Virus record (IMG/VR): IMGVR_UViG_3300025137_000218 | Coordinates: 1 to 27,527 of that record | Reading direction: 5' to 3' (one strand) | DNA: 27,527 nucleotides | DNA from: a virus | In this document: positions 6,907 through 15,457 of the stretch, piece after piece | How the letters are laid out: every line of letters begins with the position of its first letter | Numbering within the stretch: the stretch's first letter is position 1 | The notes under the pieces: generated by a model | The model's database searches: none | What the model saw: only the letters and a program-made list of their open reading frames with translations | Told to the model about the DNA's origin: nothing | Translations under genes and position numbers: made by a program

Positions 6907-7082
6907 TCTTGTTCTCCTCTCTTTATCCATTGATTAAGTTTGTCAGTCTTAAATCGCCAAGATTTATTAAATCGGTAAACACACCCATCAAATTTTCCTT
7001 GATTAATCCACAGGTAAACTGTAGGGATTGCAAGGTTCAATTTGTTAGCTACATTTTTAACAGTATAAAAACTTGACGACAT
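6789..7082 (-). CDS. xis: Excisionase-like MerR/helix-turn-helix protein
   Basis: 97 residues. The first 55 or so form a helix-turn-helix of the excisionase/MerR kind (YTVKNVANKLNLAIPTVYLW, then INQGKFDGCVYRFNKSWRFK, then KLNQWI). Such proteins bind attachment arms and bias the integrase towards excision. The C-terminal 40 residues overlap the integrase gene in another frame and look less constrained. The gene lies immediately upstream of int on the same strand, as expected for xis-int. It starts at the divergent control region. A direct regulatory role instead of an excision role cannot be excluded. Confidence 0.7.
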   Translation of the reverse strand: MSSSFYTVKNVANKLNLAIPTVYLWINQGKFDGCVYRFNKSWRFKTDKLNQWIKRGEQEWEVSIEEEDGMLTLPSKVKDIDHQLMQALKGKLIRSQL

Positions 7083-7101
7083 GATTATAATCTCTTATAT
7101 G
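7073..7101 (+). promoter_or_regulatory. Candidate promoter of the repressor-like gene
   Basis: TTGACG at 7073-7078 and TATATG at 7096-7101 are separated by 17 bases, giving a start near 7108 and a leader of about 35 bases to the ATG at 7143. The -35 lies inside the 5' end of the excisionase-like gene, so the two divergent transcription units would interfere, as in a genetic switch. Confidence 0.4.
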
Positions 7102-7142
7102 TGGTTAATGCAAGATTTAAATATATTATGGGGAGAGAAAAG

Positions 7143-7376
7143 ATGGCAGAAGAAAACGAACAGGTGTACGGAGTAGATATATACTTACATAAGATCCGTG
7201 GATGGGTTACCTCAAGAGGCTTCACACCACACGGATTAGCTAAAGCCGCTAGTTTTGGACCAGGAACCTTTGCAGATATGTACACACCTAAATGGAACCC
7301 ACGAGTATCCACATTAAGAGAACTCGAAGACTTCATGTTAAGATATGATATAAGAGTAAGCAGAGGAAAAAAGTAA
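7143..7376 (+). CDS. Helix-turn-helix regulator, candidate lysogeny repressor
   Basis: 77 residues from the ATG at 7143, which has GGGGAGAG 6-13 bases upstream; earlier in-frame starts (7101, 7128) lack one. The sequence GWVTSRGFTPHGLAKAASFG, then PGTFADMYTPKWNPRVSTLRELEDFM has the layout of a Cro/CI-type DNA-binding domain: helix, 'GLAKAA', recognition helix, then 'W-x-P-x-x-x-T-L-R-x-L-E'. It is the only plus-strand gene between two minus-strand blocks and is divergent from xis-int, the usual repressor position. It lacks a CI-like C-terminal oligomerisation domain, so it may be Cro-like. Confidence 0.65.
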   Translation: MAEENEQVYGVDIYLHKIRGWVTSRGFTPHGLAKAASFGPGTFADMYTPKWNPRVSTLRELEDFMLRYDIRVSRGKK

Positions 7377-7380
7377 ATCA

Positions 7381-7734
7381 TTACATTTCTTCTCTGCTAA
7401 TTAATCTATCTAAGTACCACTTAGCCTTTTTTAAATCTTGAACTCCGCCCTTATGTCTCCACCTATGCACATACTTCTTAATGTTTCCCTCTACATAAAA
7501 AGCAAATCCATCTTTGCCTAAACTATCTTCTAGATAATCTATGCATTCAATCTCCCCCTCTTTATAGTGAGGGGGATGATTAACTAGGCTAGACATTTCT
7601 ACATTGTCAGACTGTGCATTAGCTTGTTCTTTGAAACGTCTTGACATGTATTGATGGTGACTTTCAAAAGGAAACTCTAATTGTACTTCTTGTTCATCAG
7701 ACACCACAAGATCCTCCATGACCAGAGATATCAC
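7381..7734 (-). CDS. DUF3310 protein (T7 gp1.7-type)
   Basis: Up to 117 residues; the start is either GTG at 7734 or ATG at 7719, both inside the end of the reductase gene. The C-terminal 65 residues (VNHPPHYKEGEIECIDYLED, then EGNIKKYVHRWRHKGGVQDL, then KKAKWYLDRLI) are the DUF3310 domain. A T7 member (gp1.7) acts as a nucleotide kinase, which fits its place right after a ribonucleotide reductase gene. Whether this one is a kinase is not shown by the sequence. It converges on the repressor-like gene, four bases away. Confidence 0.8.
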   Translation of the reverse strand: MISLVMEDLVVSDEQEVQLEFPFESHHQYMSRRFKEQANAQSDNVEMSSLVNHPPHYKEGEIECIDYLEDSLGKDGFAFYVEGNIKKYVHRWRHKGGVQDLKKAKWYLDRLISREEM

Positions 7735-9391
7735 ATATGTCGTGTGTCTCTAGTGCCTCTTCAAATTCTTCTCCTAAATTTTTACGAGCATCTTTGTAAG
7801 GGACTGAAACAAGTGGTTGTCCACCACGACTTCCATCAGGGTAACAGGTGAAACCTCGCAGACGATGAGCATACTTTGCTAATGTCTGGGCAAAAGGTCT
7901 GACTGTGTCTTCATTATTTAACTCAGATCCCCAAGCAGGTAGATTGATAGTACTAGATATAGACATATCAACGTAGTCTTGCACATCAGCTTGAAATTCC
8001 ATTCGTCTTTCATATGCACTAGACAGATCAAGAGCACTCTCAATTGTGTCTGGGTCTGTGCCATAACGATCAATCACTTCTTGGGCTGCACTATCAACGA
8101 CCATCTGATACATCCATTTCTTACCGTCTTTGAGATATCTTCTCTTGTAGGCAACGGCAAATAATGGCTCAACACCTGTAGTAGTTGCGGCTAAGATTCC
8201 GATAGAACCTGTTGGAGCAATGGCTCTAATCTTAACAGGTCTACTTACACCTAAGGCATCAGCACTTTGTTTAGCTACTTTGTCTGATACAGACTTATAG
8301 ATGTACAACCAACGATGCATCTCTTCTGTAACTTCATATGGTTGTTTCCTTTGAAGTAACCATTCATGCATACCCATTAGACCTAGTCCAAGTCTTCTGT
8401 TTTTCTCACGAACTTTATATACTTTATCAAACGGTAACTCAGCTTTCATTGTGCCACAGATTAAGAACTTAGTTGCTAGTTCTGTACATTGTGCAAAGTC
8501 TTTTATGTCTTCAATCCTAGACATGTTAAGTGAGCCTAGGTTACAGACATCACTATCATCTTCAGATGTAACTTCTGTACAAGCATTCCTGAGTGTTTCG
8601 TTCTCGTTCTCAAAGAAGTTAAATGAAAATCCAGGTTCTGCTGAAGACAATGCCTGTCTGGTATTTTTATACCATAGCTCTGGTAACTCGCCTGTCTTCC
8701 AGTAGTCTTCTATAAACTTTGTATCCCAATTAAGTGAGATGTTTGTCATGTCTAGCGGACATGCAAAGTTAAAGTCTGCTTCTTTAAGGTCTGCCATTGT
8801 CTTGTCAGTCCCAGGAACATGCATGTTCTTCCAATCTTTGGCATGTAAGAATGCTTCAGCATCAGAATGTTGCCAATTGAGTGAGGCATAAATAGCTGAA
8901 CGTCTGCTACCACCTTGCATGACTTGTCTACCAATCTCATTGACGGCTAACATAAGACTAATTGGACCACTAGCTTCTCCACCTGTTCTCGATAATAGAG
9001 AGCCTTTGCCACGAAACTTAGAATAATCTATTCCAATACCACCACCACTTGAAAGACAAGACATTGCTCTATTTGCTAAATGTCCCCACTCTTCTCGTGT
9101 ATCTTCTTCGCCTCTTAACAAATAACAATTGTTAAAGAACTTAGCTTTTCTTCCTGCATAATATAAGTATCTACCCCCAGGGATAAATCTCATAGTACTG
9201 ATCATAAATTTTAATTGATCGATGTCAGACTTTGGTAACAATCCACCACAGACATCGTCTACTAATGTGCTAGACAATTCTTCCCATGTCTCTGCACCCT
9301 CGTGTTTATATTTTAAATTAAATATACTCTCAGCAAAACTATTACGAAAAATGTTCTGGTTATCGGTATACATTTTCTTCATCTCATTCAT
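7697..9391 (-). CDS. nrdJ: Class II (adenosylcobalamin-dependent) ribonucleotide reductase
   Basis: 564 residues; makes deoxyribonucleotides from ribonucleotides. Visible active-site features are Cys89 (NNCYLL) and Cys283 (CNLGSLN) as the redox pair and Asn269-x-Cys271-x-Glu273 (NACTE), with Cys271 as the thiyl radical site. The IAPTGSIGILAATTTGVEP segment is typical of class II enzymes. The C-terminal tail has Cys553 and Cys562 (SCGV), which would re-reduce the active site. It is at the short end for a NrdJ, as in monomeric phage enzymes. No NrdB or NrdD/NrdG gene is present, consistent with class II. It lies between DNA polymerase and the DUF3310 gene. Confidence 0.88.
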   Translation of the reverse strand: MNEMKKMYTDNQNIFRNSFAESIFNLKYKHEGAETWEELSSTLVDDVCGGLLPKSDIDQLKFMISTMRFIPGGRYLYYAGRKAKFFNNCYLLRGEEDTREEWGHLANRAMSCLSSGGGIGIDYSKFRGKGSLLSRTGGEASGPISLMLAVNEIGRQVMQGGSRRSAIYASLNWQHSDAEAFLHAKDWKNMHVPGTDKTMADLKEADFNFACPLDMTNISLNWDTKFIEDYWKTGELPELWYKNTRQALSSAEPGFSFNFFENENETLRNACTEVTSEDDSDVCNLGSLNMSRIEDIKDFAQCTELATKFLICGTMKAELPFDKVYKVREKNRRLGLGLMGMHEWLLQRKQPYEVTEEMHRWLYIYKSVSDKVAKQSADALGVSRPVKIRAIAPTGSIGILAATTTGVEPLFAVAYKRRYLKDGKKWMYQMVVDSAAQEVIDRYGTDPDTIESALDLSSAYERRMEFQADVQDYVDMSISSTINLPAWGSELNNEDTVRPFAQTLAKYAHRLRGFTCYPDGSRGGQPLVSVPYKDARKNLGEEFEEALETHDICDISGHGGSCGV

Positions 9392-9406
9392 TAGTCTAAT
9401 TCCAAT

Positions 9407-11548
9407 CTATTTTGCCTCTCCCCAAGTCTTGCCAATTCCGCCCTCGACAAGTCCCGTTTGAGGTATGTTTTCAAATAATTTAGTAGCCGACCACATCATC
9501 GTCTTAATCATTATGTCTTTCGCTTGGGTGGCAAACTCATCTGGAACTTCTGCAATTAATTCATCGTGAACCACATGAACTAATTTTGCAGGAACATCGC
9601 CCCAAATTTTGGGAAATCTACTCAGGCACAACAACATGATTTCTGCGGCTCCACCTTGACAGGGTGTGTTGATTGACTTTGTGAACAATTGATTTGATCG
9701 CAATGGTGAATAAACTCTTCCCTGTGGTGTCCATAAATAACCTGTGTTGTCTGATAGTTTTCTTGTCTGTGTAATCCACTCCTTTAGTCCAACGTAAAGA
9801 TCCAGAACTTCATGCTGAATTCTACTAGCCTCATGTAACGTGGTTGGGTGCCCATTAGTTGTCAGCACTTGTGACAATCCTCTAGGTCCCTGACCAAATA
9901 AAAGTCCAAAAATACAAGCCTTTGCCGCTTGTCTCATCCACTTACCAGACCCTGTTTTAAAGTGATCATCACTACAATCAGCGGGATAATCTCCCTTGAA
10001 ACAATGTCTTGCGGTTAGTGTGTGAATGTCTAGACCGTCTTCAATGGCTCCCAACAAAACCTTATCGTTCGATAAAGCAGCGGGAACACGAACTTCTATT
10101 TGACCATAGTCACAGACGACCAGACTATGGCGGTCTTTACTTTTAAATAGATGTCTGAACTCTTCGGTTGCATTGATAGTTTGTAATGCAGGTTCTGTAA
10201 CACTAAACCTGCCTGTCTCAGTTCCACCAATCCTAAAGTTTGCATGGATCCTGTCAGACATTGGATTAATAAAGCGATTAAAGTCTGTACCTAACGTAGA
10301 ATTATTCTTCTTAGCATCTGCCCATTCAGCAATTGCTAAAAGAGGTGGGTGATATTCCGTTGGAAGTTGAGATATATTTTCAAGTACATCAATCTTTCCA
10401 CACTTTAACTGTCCTGTATCTGTCTTAACCCAATTGTCTGTGGTGTATGGTGGGTATTTATTTAAATGAAATCTAATCCAATTAGCTACTTGTATTGTTG
10501 AAGCGGGATTATCTACAACAGGTGCACCTTCACTTGAGTATTGTCTAAACATCTCAAGTGCTTTCTGTCTACCGTCTGTGTCTTTAACCGATAAATCATT
10601 TGCTAAATCTTCGTGTGCTCTTCTATCAAACCCAATACCATTAACCATAACTTGGTTAACTGCTCTAATACTTGACCTTAATAAATCATATATCCAATTA
10701 CATTGCTCACTAGGTATTCGTTTACTCTTTTTAATAAGAGCCATCTGTTCAAAATGTAACTGCCAAGTCGCAACAACATCCCCTGCCGCATATCTAATTT
10801 GCTCATCATCAAGGGGATCTTTAGACCAATCCGAGGCTTGTTGTGTCTTGCTTGGTTCTTTTCCTAATACATCCGCACACCTATAAGCTAAACCTTTTCT
10901 TATTTGTGTAAGACTTAAAAGTGCTTGTGCCTGTAATAAAGTACAATGTGGATGTCTTGCGGGTGTAATTCCATGTTGAGTTAACATCTTGACATCAAAC
11001 TGTGCATTGTGTGCTAACCATATAACTTTGTCAGAGTTTAAAACTTTGTCTCCTAACTCTTGTAAGACAGGCATAGACACATGCCATCTGTCTATGACGT
11101 GAACTTCTTCTCCGCTATAGATTTGGAGTAATCTAACTTGTCCTGTGTAGACGTTGAGACCTGCTCGTTTGACGTGCTTTGCTTGGGCATTGAGGTCTGA
11201 CCTACAGTTTGCCATATCTTGTTGGGTTTCCTTGCGATCTTTCTTTTGATCTTCTGTGCATTTAGAGAGGATCGGGAACGAGTGAAATTTTTCAGAGACA
11301 TTTACAAACTCCTTTTGTTTGTCTTCATATATTTTAATTAGACTTTGATCAGCAGTTGTTTCAACATCTACTGAAAGAAGAAGTGGGTTTTCCCAACTAT
11401 GATTTAGAGATATAAACTTTGCATAATACTTGGTAAGTTTTTTTACACCTGCATCATCAGTTATATAATTCAGTTTCACTCCAGACATAAAATCATGGAA
11501 TGGAGTGGGAGATTTACCCCCACCCAATACCGATTTCAAATCATCCAT
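9407..11548 (-). CDS. polA: Family A DNA polymerase with 3'-5' exonuclease
   Basis: 713 residues, coupled by TAATG to the preceding gene. Exonuclease motifs: I D61-x-E63 (SVDVETT), II N181AQFD185, III Y253AAGD257. Polymerase motifs: A D480YGQIE485, B R539...K543...F547...F551, C H661DE663. It lacks a 5' nuclease domain, as in T7-like replicative enzymes. Residue F547 aligns with E. coli Phe762; residue 551 is Phe where Tyr766 is normal. About 65 charged, mostly helical residues (about 66-133) are inserted between motif I and RLLQIY, which is unusual. It is the replicase of the phage. Confidence 0.93.
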   Translation of the reverse strand: MDDLKSVLGGGKSPTPFHDFMSGVKLNYITDDAGVKKLTKYYAKFISLNHSWENPLLLSVDVETTADQSLIKIYEDKQKEFVNVSEKFHSFPILSKCTEDQKKDRKETQQDMANCRSDLNAQAKHVKRAGLNVYTGQVRLLQIYSGEEVHVIDRWHVSMPVLQELGDKVLNSDKVIWLAHNAQFDVKMLTQHGITPARHPHCTLLQAQALLSLTQIRKGLAYRCADVLGKEPSKTQQASDWSKDPLDDEQIRYAAGDVVATWQLHFEQMALIKKSKRIPSEQCNWIYDLLRSSIRAVNQVMVNGIGFDRRAHEDLANDLSVKDTDGRQKALEMFRQYSSEGAPVVDNPASTIQVANWIRFHLNKYPPYTTDNWVKTDTGQLKCGKIDVLENISQLPTEYHPPLLAIAEWADAKKNNSTLGTDFNRFINPMSDRIHANFRIGGTETGRFSVTEPALQTINATEEFRHLFKSKDRHSLVVCDYGQIEVRVPAALSNDKVLLGAIEDGLDIHTLTARHCFKGDYPADCSDDHFKTGSGKWMRQAAKACIFGLLFGQGPRGLSQVLTTNGHPTTLHEASRIQHEVLDLYVGLKEWITQTRKLSDNTGYLWTPQGRVYSPLRSNQLFTKSINTPCQGGAAEIMLLCLSRFPKIWGDVPAKLVHVVHDELIAEVPDEFATQAKDIMIKTMMWSATKLFENIPQTGLVEGGIGKTWGEAK

Positions 11549-12213
11549 TACTCTAAAGGAATGTCTGTGCTTGGATTTGGCTTTGTCTCAGGCTCTTGTT
11601 TAGAACCTTGAACAGGAACAGTATCTTTCTGATCCATCCATCTTGAGACTGACAACTTTGGAATGTAGACTTTGCCATACTGACTATGCTTATAACTGTC
11701 AGAATGAAACATTACTATTGGAACCTGACCTTCAAATTGTCCTGTCTTCTTTTGTTGAACAACTTCTCTAACCATTTCTCCCACGGCTTTCATTGCTCCT
11801 TTTGAAGAGCCTGTAAATTGTGCGAGGATATGGTTCTCAGTTCCAAGAGTTGGTTGAATTTGCATTTCAAATCTTACATTGTAAGACCATCCATCATTCT
11901 GTTGTGTGTATGGACCATGATCAGGAAGATCAGCTTTGTCAGTCTTGGCATCCCCAAGATTACTCCACTGCTCATCTACAAGTTGTCCATCTTTCCAACA
12001 GACCCAACCATTTTGTACCATAGCTAGGTTAACCAATGCCTCAAATTTATTGTCTGGAAAAGTATCTTCGGCTTTGCCTATGACCCACTCCCCCTTTTTA
12101 AATTTGATATATTGGATACCACCAACATTAAGTTCGTCTGCTACCTCAGACAATTGGTTTACAATGTTATCAATATTTGATACATCAAAGGTAGGGGTTG
12201 TGATTTCATTCAT
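11548..12213 (-). CDS. Putative single-stranded DNA-binding protein
   Basis: 221 residues with AAAGGAA before the ATG; first gene after leader motif A and directly upstream of the polymerase. No named domain is recognised. The central part is beta-rich with many aromatics (YIKFKKGEWVIGKAE, NGWVCWKDGQLVDE, GWSYNVRFEMQI), as in OB-fold proteins. The last 28 residues are Pro/Gln/Glu-rich and end STDIPLE, vaguely like the acidic DIPF tip of SSB proteins. Position and this tail make an SSB role plausible, but it is inference only. Confidence 0.7.
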   Translation of the reverse strand: MNEITTPTFDVSNIDNIVNQLSEVADELNVGGIQYIKFKKGEWVIGKAEDTFPDNKFEALVNLAMVQNGWVCWKDGQLVDEQWSNLGDAKTDKADLPDHGPYTQQNDGWSYNVRFEMQIQPTLGTENHILAQFTGSSKGAMKAVGEMVREVVQQKKTGQFEGQVPIVMFHSDSYKHSQYGKVYIPKLSVSRWMDQKDTVPVQGSKQEPETKPNPSTDIPLE

Positions 12214-12231
12214 TAGAATGTTCCTTTCGTT

Positions 12232-12263
12232 TGTTTGTGTGTTTCTTCAGTCTGTCAACTAAG
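12232..12263 (-). promoter_or_regulatory. Leader motif copy A (TTGACAGACT)
   Basis: On the minus strand this reads CTTAGTTGACAGACT followed by AAACACACAA. It sits right after the nuclease stop codon and about 40 bases before the SSB-polymerase-reductase genes. TTGACAGACT occupies 12249-12258. The same arrangement recurs before five other minus-strand units. Confidence 0.5.
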
Positions 12264-13335
12264 TACGGTAAGTAATCGAAAGTCGTGGTGAATAATCTCC
12301 TTGAGTTTGGAAATCACGGTGATCCAACCCCGCTTCTTTAAATTTATTTACATCGTACCTCATTGGTGCCTTTTGTGAATACATAGACACCGATCCCCAA
12401 TCAGCAGAAATCTTTTTACTTTCTGCCTCTTTAAGAATTTCTTTAATATCCTGTTCTAATTGTTTAACTTCTCTTGTCTTTGCTTTAGCCTCATCATTTA
12501 AGTTATGTCTGGCTATTATTTTTTCTTTTAATCTTTCTTTGATGGCGGCAGAAAAGTTTGAACCTTCCGCACTTGGAATACTAGAGACCTCTGTGTCTAG
12601 ACATAATGTCTTGTATGCACAGTAGGTACACTCCTTACCACCTTCTAATTTTCCTTCTGGTTCTGGTAATTTTTCCAAAGAAAATTTTGTGAATACAGAT
12701 GATGATCTTGCTCTTAAACCATGAGCCACCATCTCATCGAATGGAATAACCCAAGACTTAATTTGATTTACAAAACTTGCATTAATATATGTGATCACGG
12801 CATGAGTTGGAAAATGGTCTGTAGTTCTTCTAACTAAATCCATACCCTGTTGCACTTGCATTCTATGTTGAAACTTAGGTTCTCTTAAATTATCAAATGC
12901 TCTTGGATCAATTGACTTCAATTCATTGTATAAGCATTTAGTAAATCTTTTTGACCCACCCTCTTCTTCTACTTCAAACACTTCCCTGGATATAAATAGA
13001 CCATCAGGTGTGGCACTTTGATAATGAGTAATGTCAACTAATGTTTCTTGTCCATCATCGGTTGCCCAAATTAATTCTATTCCACTATCTTTCAGACTTT
13101 GTTGCATGGATGGTACTGCCCAATCCTCAACCATGTTTCCACGTTCAGCGGCTCCTAAGTCTTGAACAAAGTCTTTATCTACAGGTGCATTATGTTTGTC
13201 GTAGACAATGGATCTTAGACAACCACCTACGGCAGAAGCACCAACAGTTTTCTTTCTGTCGTGTCCACCCCAAGTTTTGTTGTCTGAGTTCTTGCTTATA
13301 TTATTTATTATTAAATTGTTTGTATTTAAAATCAT
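12259..13335 (-). CDS. PD-(D/E)XK nuclease with Fe-S-type cysteine cluster (Cas4/AddB-like)
   Basis: 358 residues, AGGAAT before the ATG. Nuclease core: Asp111 in ATPDGLF and Glu138-Leu-Lys140 in YNELKS, with QVQQGMDL downstream in the position of the Q-x-x-x-Y motif. Four cysteines, Cys39 (GGCLRS), Cys236, Cys239 and Cys245 (CTYCAYKTLC), have the one-plus-three spacing of RecB-family nucleases that hold a 4Fe-4S cluster. The C-terminus is a charged helical region. The role is probably an exonuclease in recombination, repair or host DNA degradation. The 17-bp repeat GCACTTGGAATACTAGA lies in the gene at 12569-12585. Confidence 0.85.
   Translation of the reverse strand: MILNTNNLIINNISKNSDNKTWGGHDRKKTVGASAVGGCLRSIVYDKHNAPVDKDFVQDLGAAERGNMVEDWAVPSMQQSLKDSGIELIWATDDGQETLVDITHYQSATPDGLFISREVFEVEEEGGSKRFTKCLYNELKSIDPRAFDNLREPKFQHRMQVQQGMDLVRRTTDHFPTHAVITYINASFVNQIKSWVIPFDEMVAHGLRARSSSVFTKFSLEKLPEPEGKLEGGKECTYCAYKTLCLDTEVSSIPSAEGSNFSAAIKERLKEKIIARHNLNDEAKAKTREVKQLEQDIKEILKEAESKKISADWGSVSMYSQKAPMRYDVNKFKEAGLDHRDFQTQGDYSPRLSITYRT
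12569..12585. repeat. 17-bp dispersed repeat, copy 1 (coding)
   Basis: GCACTTGGAATACTAGA, identical to 19629-19645. Inside the PD-(D/E)XK nuclease gene, where the complement codes SSIPSA. Confidence 0.55.
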
Positions 13336-13388
13336 TGGGTATTCCTATGATTGAATCCGTATATGCTCAACAACATTAAGCTGAGTGG

Positions 13389-13499
13389 AGTAAAGACCAA
13401 AGATATTTGACTAGACAAAATACTATAAAAAAAACTAGCATCATAGGCATCTGAGACCGAAGACCCAATACACGGCTCGGAAAGGAGTAGGTCTTTACT
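13389..13499 (-). ncRNA. Candidate structured RNA element between operon genes
   Basis: This is the only sizeable gap (about 170 bases) inside the replication operon. A perfect 10-base inverted repeat (AGTAAAGACC at 13389-13398 and GGTCTTTACT at 13490-13499) closes a 111-base element. Within it the minus strand has further GGTCT/GGGTCTT segments that could compete for the same AGACC strand, and an internal CTAG...CTAG pair around a T-run. It could be a leader, attenuator or a stable RNA. It matches no riboswitch class I know and has no coding frame of note. Confidence 0.35.
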
Positions 13500-13507
13500 A
13501 TTCTGTT

Positions 13508-13798
13508 TCACTTGGCAACCTTTCTAAAAACTTTTACATTCTTATCTTCTTTATCAAATGGCACAGGTACTAAGTCTCCACTATGCCAAAATAAAAGATC
13601 ACCCGATTTCAGTGTTTGTAAATTAAGGATAGGCACAGTCTTGCTATCGAAGACCCAAGCCATCAAATCATTTTCTAAATGTCTGTCATGTATATCATGT
13701 CCTTTAACAATAACTCTTTGAGTGGGTGACGTATTGTCAATTGTAAGACTGTCAAAGATCATTACTTCTGGTTCATACTGAATAAGAGCCTTACCCAT
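13508..13798 (-). CDS. Small conserved-looking protein, unknown
   Basis: 96 residues from the ATG at 13798, which overlaps the helicase stop (ATGGGTAA) and has GGAG 11 bases upstream; longer starts lie deep in the helicase. Sequence MGKALIQYEPEVMIFDSLTI continues into a beta-rich domain (RVIVKGHDIHDRHLENDLMA, LKSGDLLFWHSGDLVPVPFD). Acidic and basic residues are balanced, with no cysteines or membrane segment. Coupling to the helicase suggests a replication accessory, but I do not recognise it. Confidence 0.7.
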   Translation of the reverse strand: MGKALIQYEPEVMIFDSLTIDNTSPTQRVIVKGHDIHDRHLENDLMAWVFDSKTVPILNLQTLKSGDLLFWHSGDLVPVPFDKEDKNVKVFRKVAK

Positions 13799-15425
13799 TA
13801 GCGATCTCCTTTTTAAGTTCCTCAAAAACATTGAGGTCATTTTTGAAATCGCCATCGACAACGGCATTACTCATACCCATTTTCTTCTCAAGTAAACTGA
13901 ATAGTTTTTCATCAAAAGTGTTTTGAGCAACTAAGTAATTAATAGAACATGATTTAGTCTGACCATTTCTATGAACCCTGTCTTCAGCTTGTAACATTTC
14001 CATTGGCGAAAATGATGTCTCAACCATCAAGACATTGTTAGCTTTCTGTAAGTTTAAGCCTGTAGACCCAACACCTAACGTAAGTATTAGTATCCGCTTG
14101 TCAGACTTTGGATTTTGAAATCGAGATATATAAGCATCTCTATCTTGTTTAGTGGTAGAGCCTGTTAATAAATCAATCTGCTTATGCAACTTGTTGTTAT
14201 CAACACATGCTAAAAGATAATATATAAGTTCAGCTACTTTGACATGATAAGTAAATACGACTAACTTTTCATCATTAGATTGTAAGAAATCTTTTATCCA
14301 ATCAATTGCAAAATCTGATTTAAGTTCGCCTAGTTCAGTAAAAGCCTGTTGAAAAGTGTCATGATCATCCATATTAAAGTTGACTTTACAAGGGATGACC
14401 GACCTCATTTTAGGGGGCAGATCGAGGCAGTCATCCTTTGTAACTCGGTGCATATGGCGGGATAATTTAGAATGTAATTCAACTTTTCTAGATAACCCGT
14501 CTGCTACATAACCAAACTTACCCATATGTCCATTGCAATAAGTCTTAGTAAACTGATACCAATTATTAAATTCACTTGGTGCTACTATGTTTAATGGTGG
14601 GAATAAATCTACAGGTCTGTTTATTATTGGGGTGCCAGATAAACCTATGAAGTAATCACAAGTTTTAGCCAATTGTAAAATCGCTTTAGTCCGCTTTGCC
14701 TTGGGGTTCTTAATGTAATGGCATTCGTCACAAATAATGTACTCTGTTTTCCAAGTGGCTTTGCTTTCCGACTTTTTGTAAGCCTCGGCTCTCGCATATG
14801 AAACGAGTAATATCTCTCTTCCGTCATTTCCAACTCCTGTAATGTTAGGGTATATGTAAAGTTTGTAATCAGGTAGTAATCTTTTGATTTCTTTTTCCCA
14901 TTGCATCATCACACTAGCGGGTGTGAAGATCACAACTCTCTTAGCCTTAATAGAATTAATAGAAAGAATTGCTGATATGGTTTTACCTGTACCCATCTCA
15001 TGACCAAGGATCGATCGACCATTGTTATCTATCCAATGACAAACGGCATCTATCTGATGGTCATATGGTGTAACACCAAACTTATCTAAACTTTCTGACC
15101 AATCATTGGTCACTCGCTTTTGAAGTTCTTGACTTCTTTGCTTATAATACATTGAGCATTTACTCATATGATCTAGCATGGTTTGATTAACATTCATCCC
15201 AAGACCAACTTTTATAAGGTCTTTAAAGAACACATTAGTTATATAAGTATAAACAGTCAGACACTGTTCATTACTCATACGTTCCATTTTAACTAACCAC
15301 TTTTTTTCTTGCAGCAGGAAATTACAAAATGGAATTTTACTAAATAGAGTTGTTATCTTGGGGTCTTTAGAACCAGATATATGCAGTCGCATATTGGGTT
15401 CAAGTGATAATTGTATCTTTTGCAT
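13791..15425 (-). CDS. SNF2-type SF2 helicase/ATPase
   Basis: 544 residues from the ATG at 15425, which has AAAGGGAG 7 bases upstream (the ATG at 15443 has none). Motifs in order: TPYDHQIDAV (Q-like), Walker A GHEMGTGKTISAI (near residue 145), motif II CDECHYIKNP, motif III GLSGTPIINRP, then helicase domain 2 with LTLGVGSTGLNLQ and motif VI QAEDRVHRNGQTK. These define a SNF2/HepA/SMARCAL1-like translocase. It may remodel forks or remove proteins from DNA during phage replication. First gene of the long minus-strand replication operon. Confidence 0.9.
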   Translation of the reverse strand: MQKIQLSLEPNMRLHISGSKDPKITTLFSKIPFCNFLLQEKKWLVKMERMSNEQCLTVYTYITNVFFKDLIKVGLGMNVNQTMLDHMSKCSMYYKQRSQELQKRVTNDWSESLDKFGVTPYDHQIDAVCHWIDNNGRSILGHEMGTGKTISAILSINSIKAKRVVIFTPASVMMQWEKEIKRLLPDYKLYIYPNITGVGNDGREILLVSYARAEAYKKSESKATWKTEYIICDECHYIKNPKAKRTKAILQLAKTCDYFIGLSGTPIINRPVDLFPPLNIVAPSEFNNWYQFTKTYCNGHMGKFGYVADGLSRKVELHSKLSRHMHRVTKDDCLDLPPKMRSVIPCKVNFNMDDHDTFQQAFTELGELKSDFAIDWIKDFLQSNDEKLVVFTYHVKVAELIYYLLACVDNNKLHKQIDLLTGSTTKQDRDAYISRFQNPKSDKRILILTLGVGSTGLNLQKANNVLMVETSFSPMEMLQAEDRVHRNGQTKSCSINYLVAQNTFDEKLFSLLEKKMGMSNAVVDGDFKNDLNVFEELKKEIANG

Positions 15426-15457
15426 ATCGCTCCCTTTGTTCATTTGTGTGTTTTTTT

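Noticed and set aside
7085-7381. A 98-residue minus-strand frame opposite the repressor-like gene
   Set aside because: It is the antisense shadow of the HTH gene, has no ribosome site, and lacks coherent protein features.
9392-9406. A cobalamin riboswitch before the B12-dependent reductase
   Set aside because: Only 15 bases separate it from the upstream polymerase gene, far too short, and no B12-box sequence was seen.
11936-12262. A 108-residue plus-strand frame antisense to the SSB-like gene
   Set aside because: It lies fully opposite a well-supported gene with good start signals and motif-bearing neighbours; its sequence is typical of a shadow frame.
12232-12263. Leader motif TTGACA read as an ordinary -35 box
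   Set aside because: In none of the copies checked does a convincing -10 box occur 16-18 bases downstream; that position holds the ribosome site or start codon.
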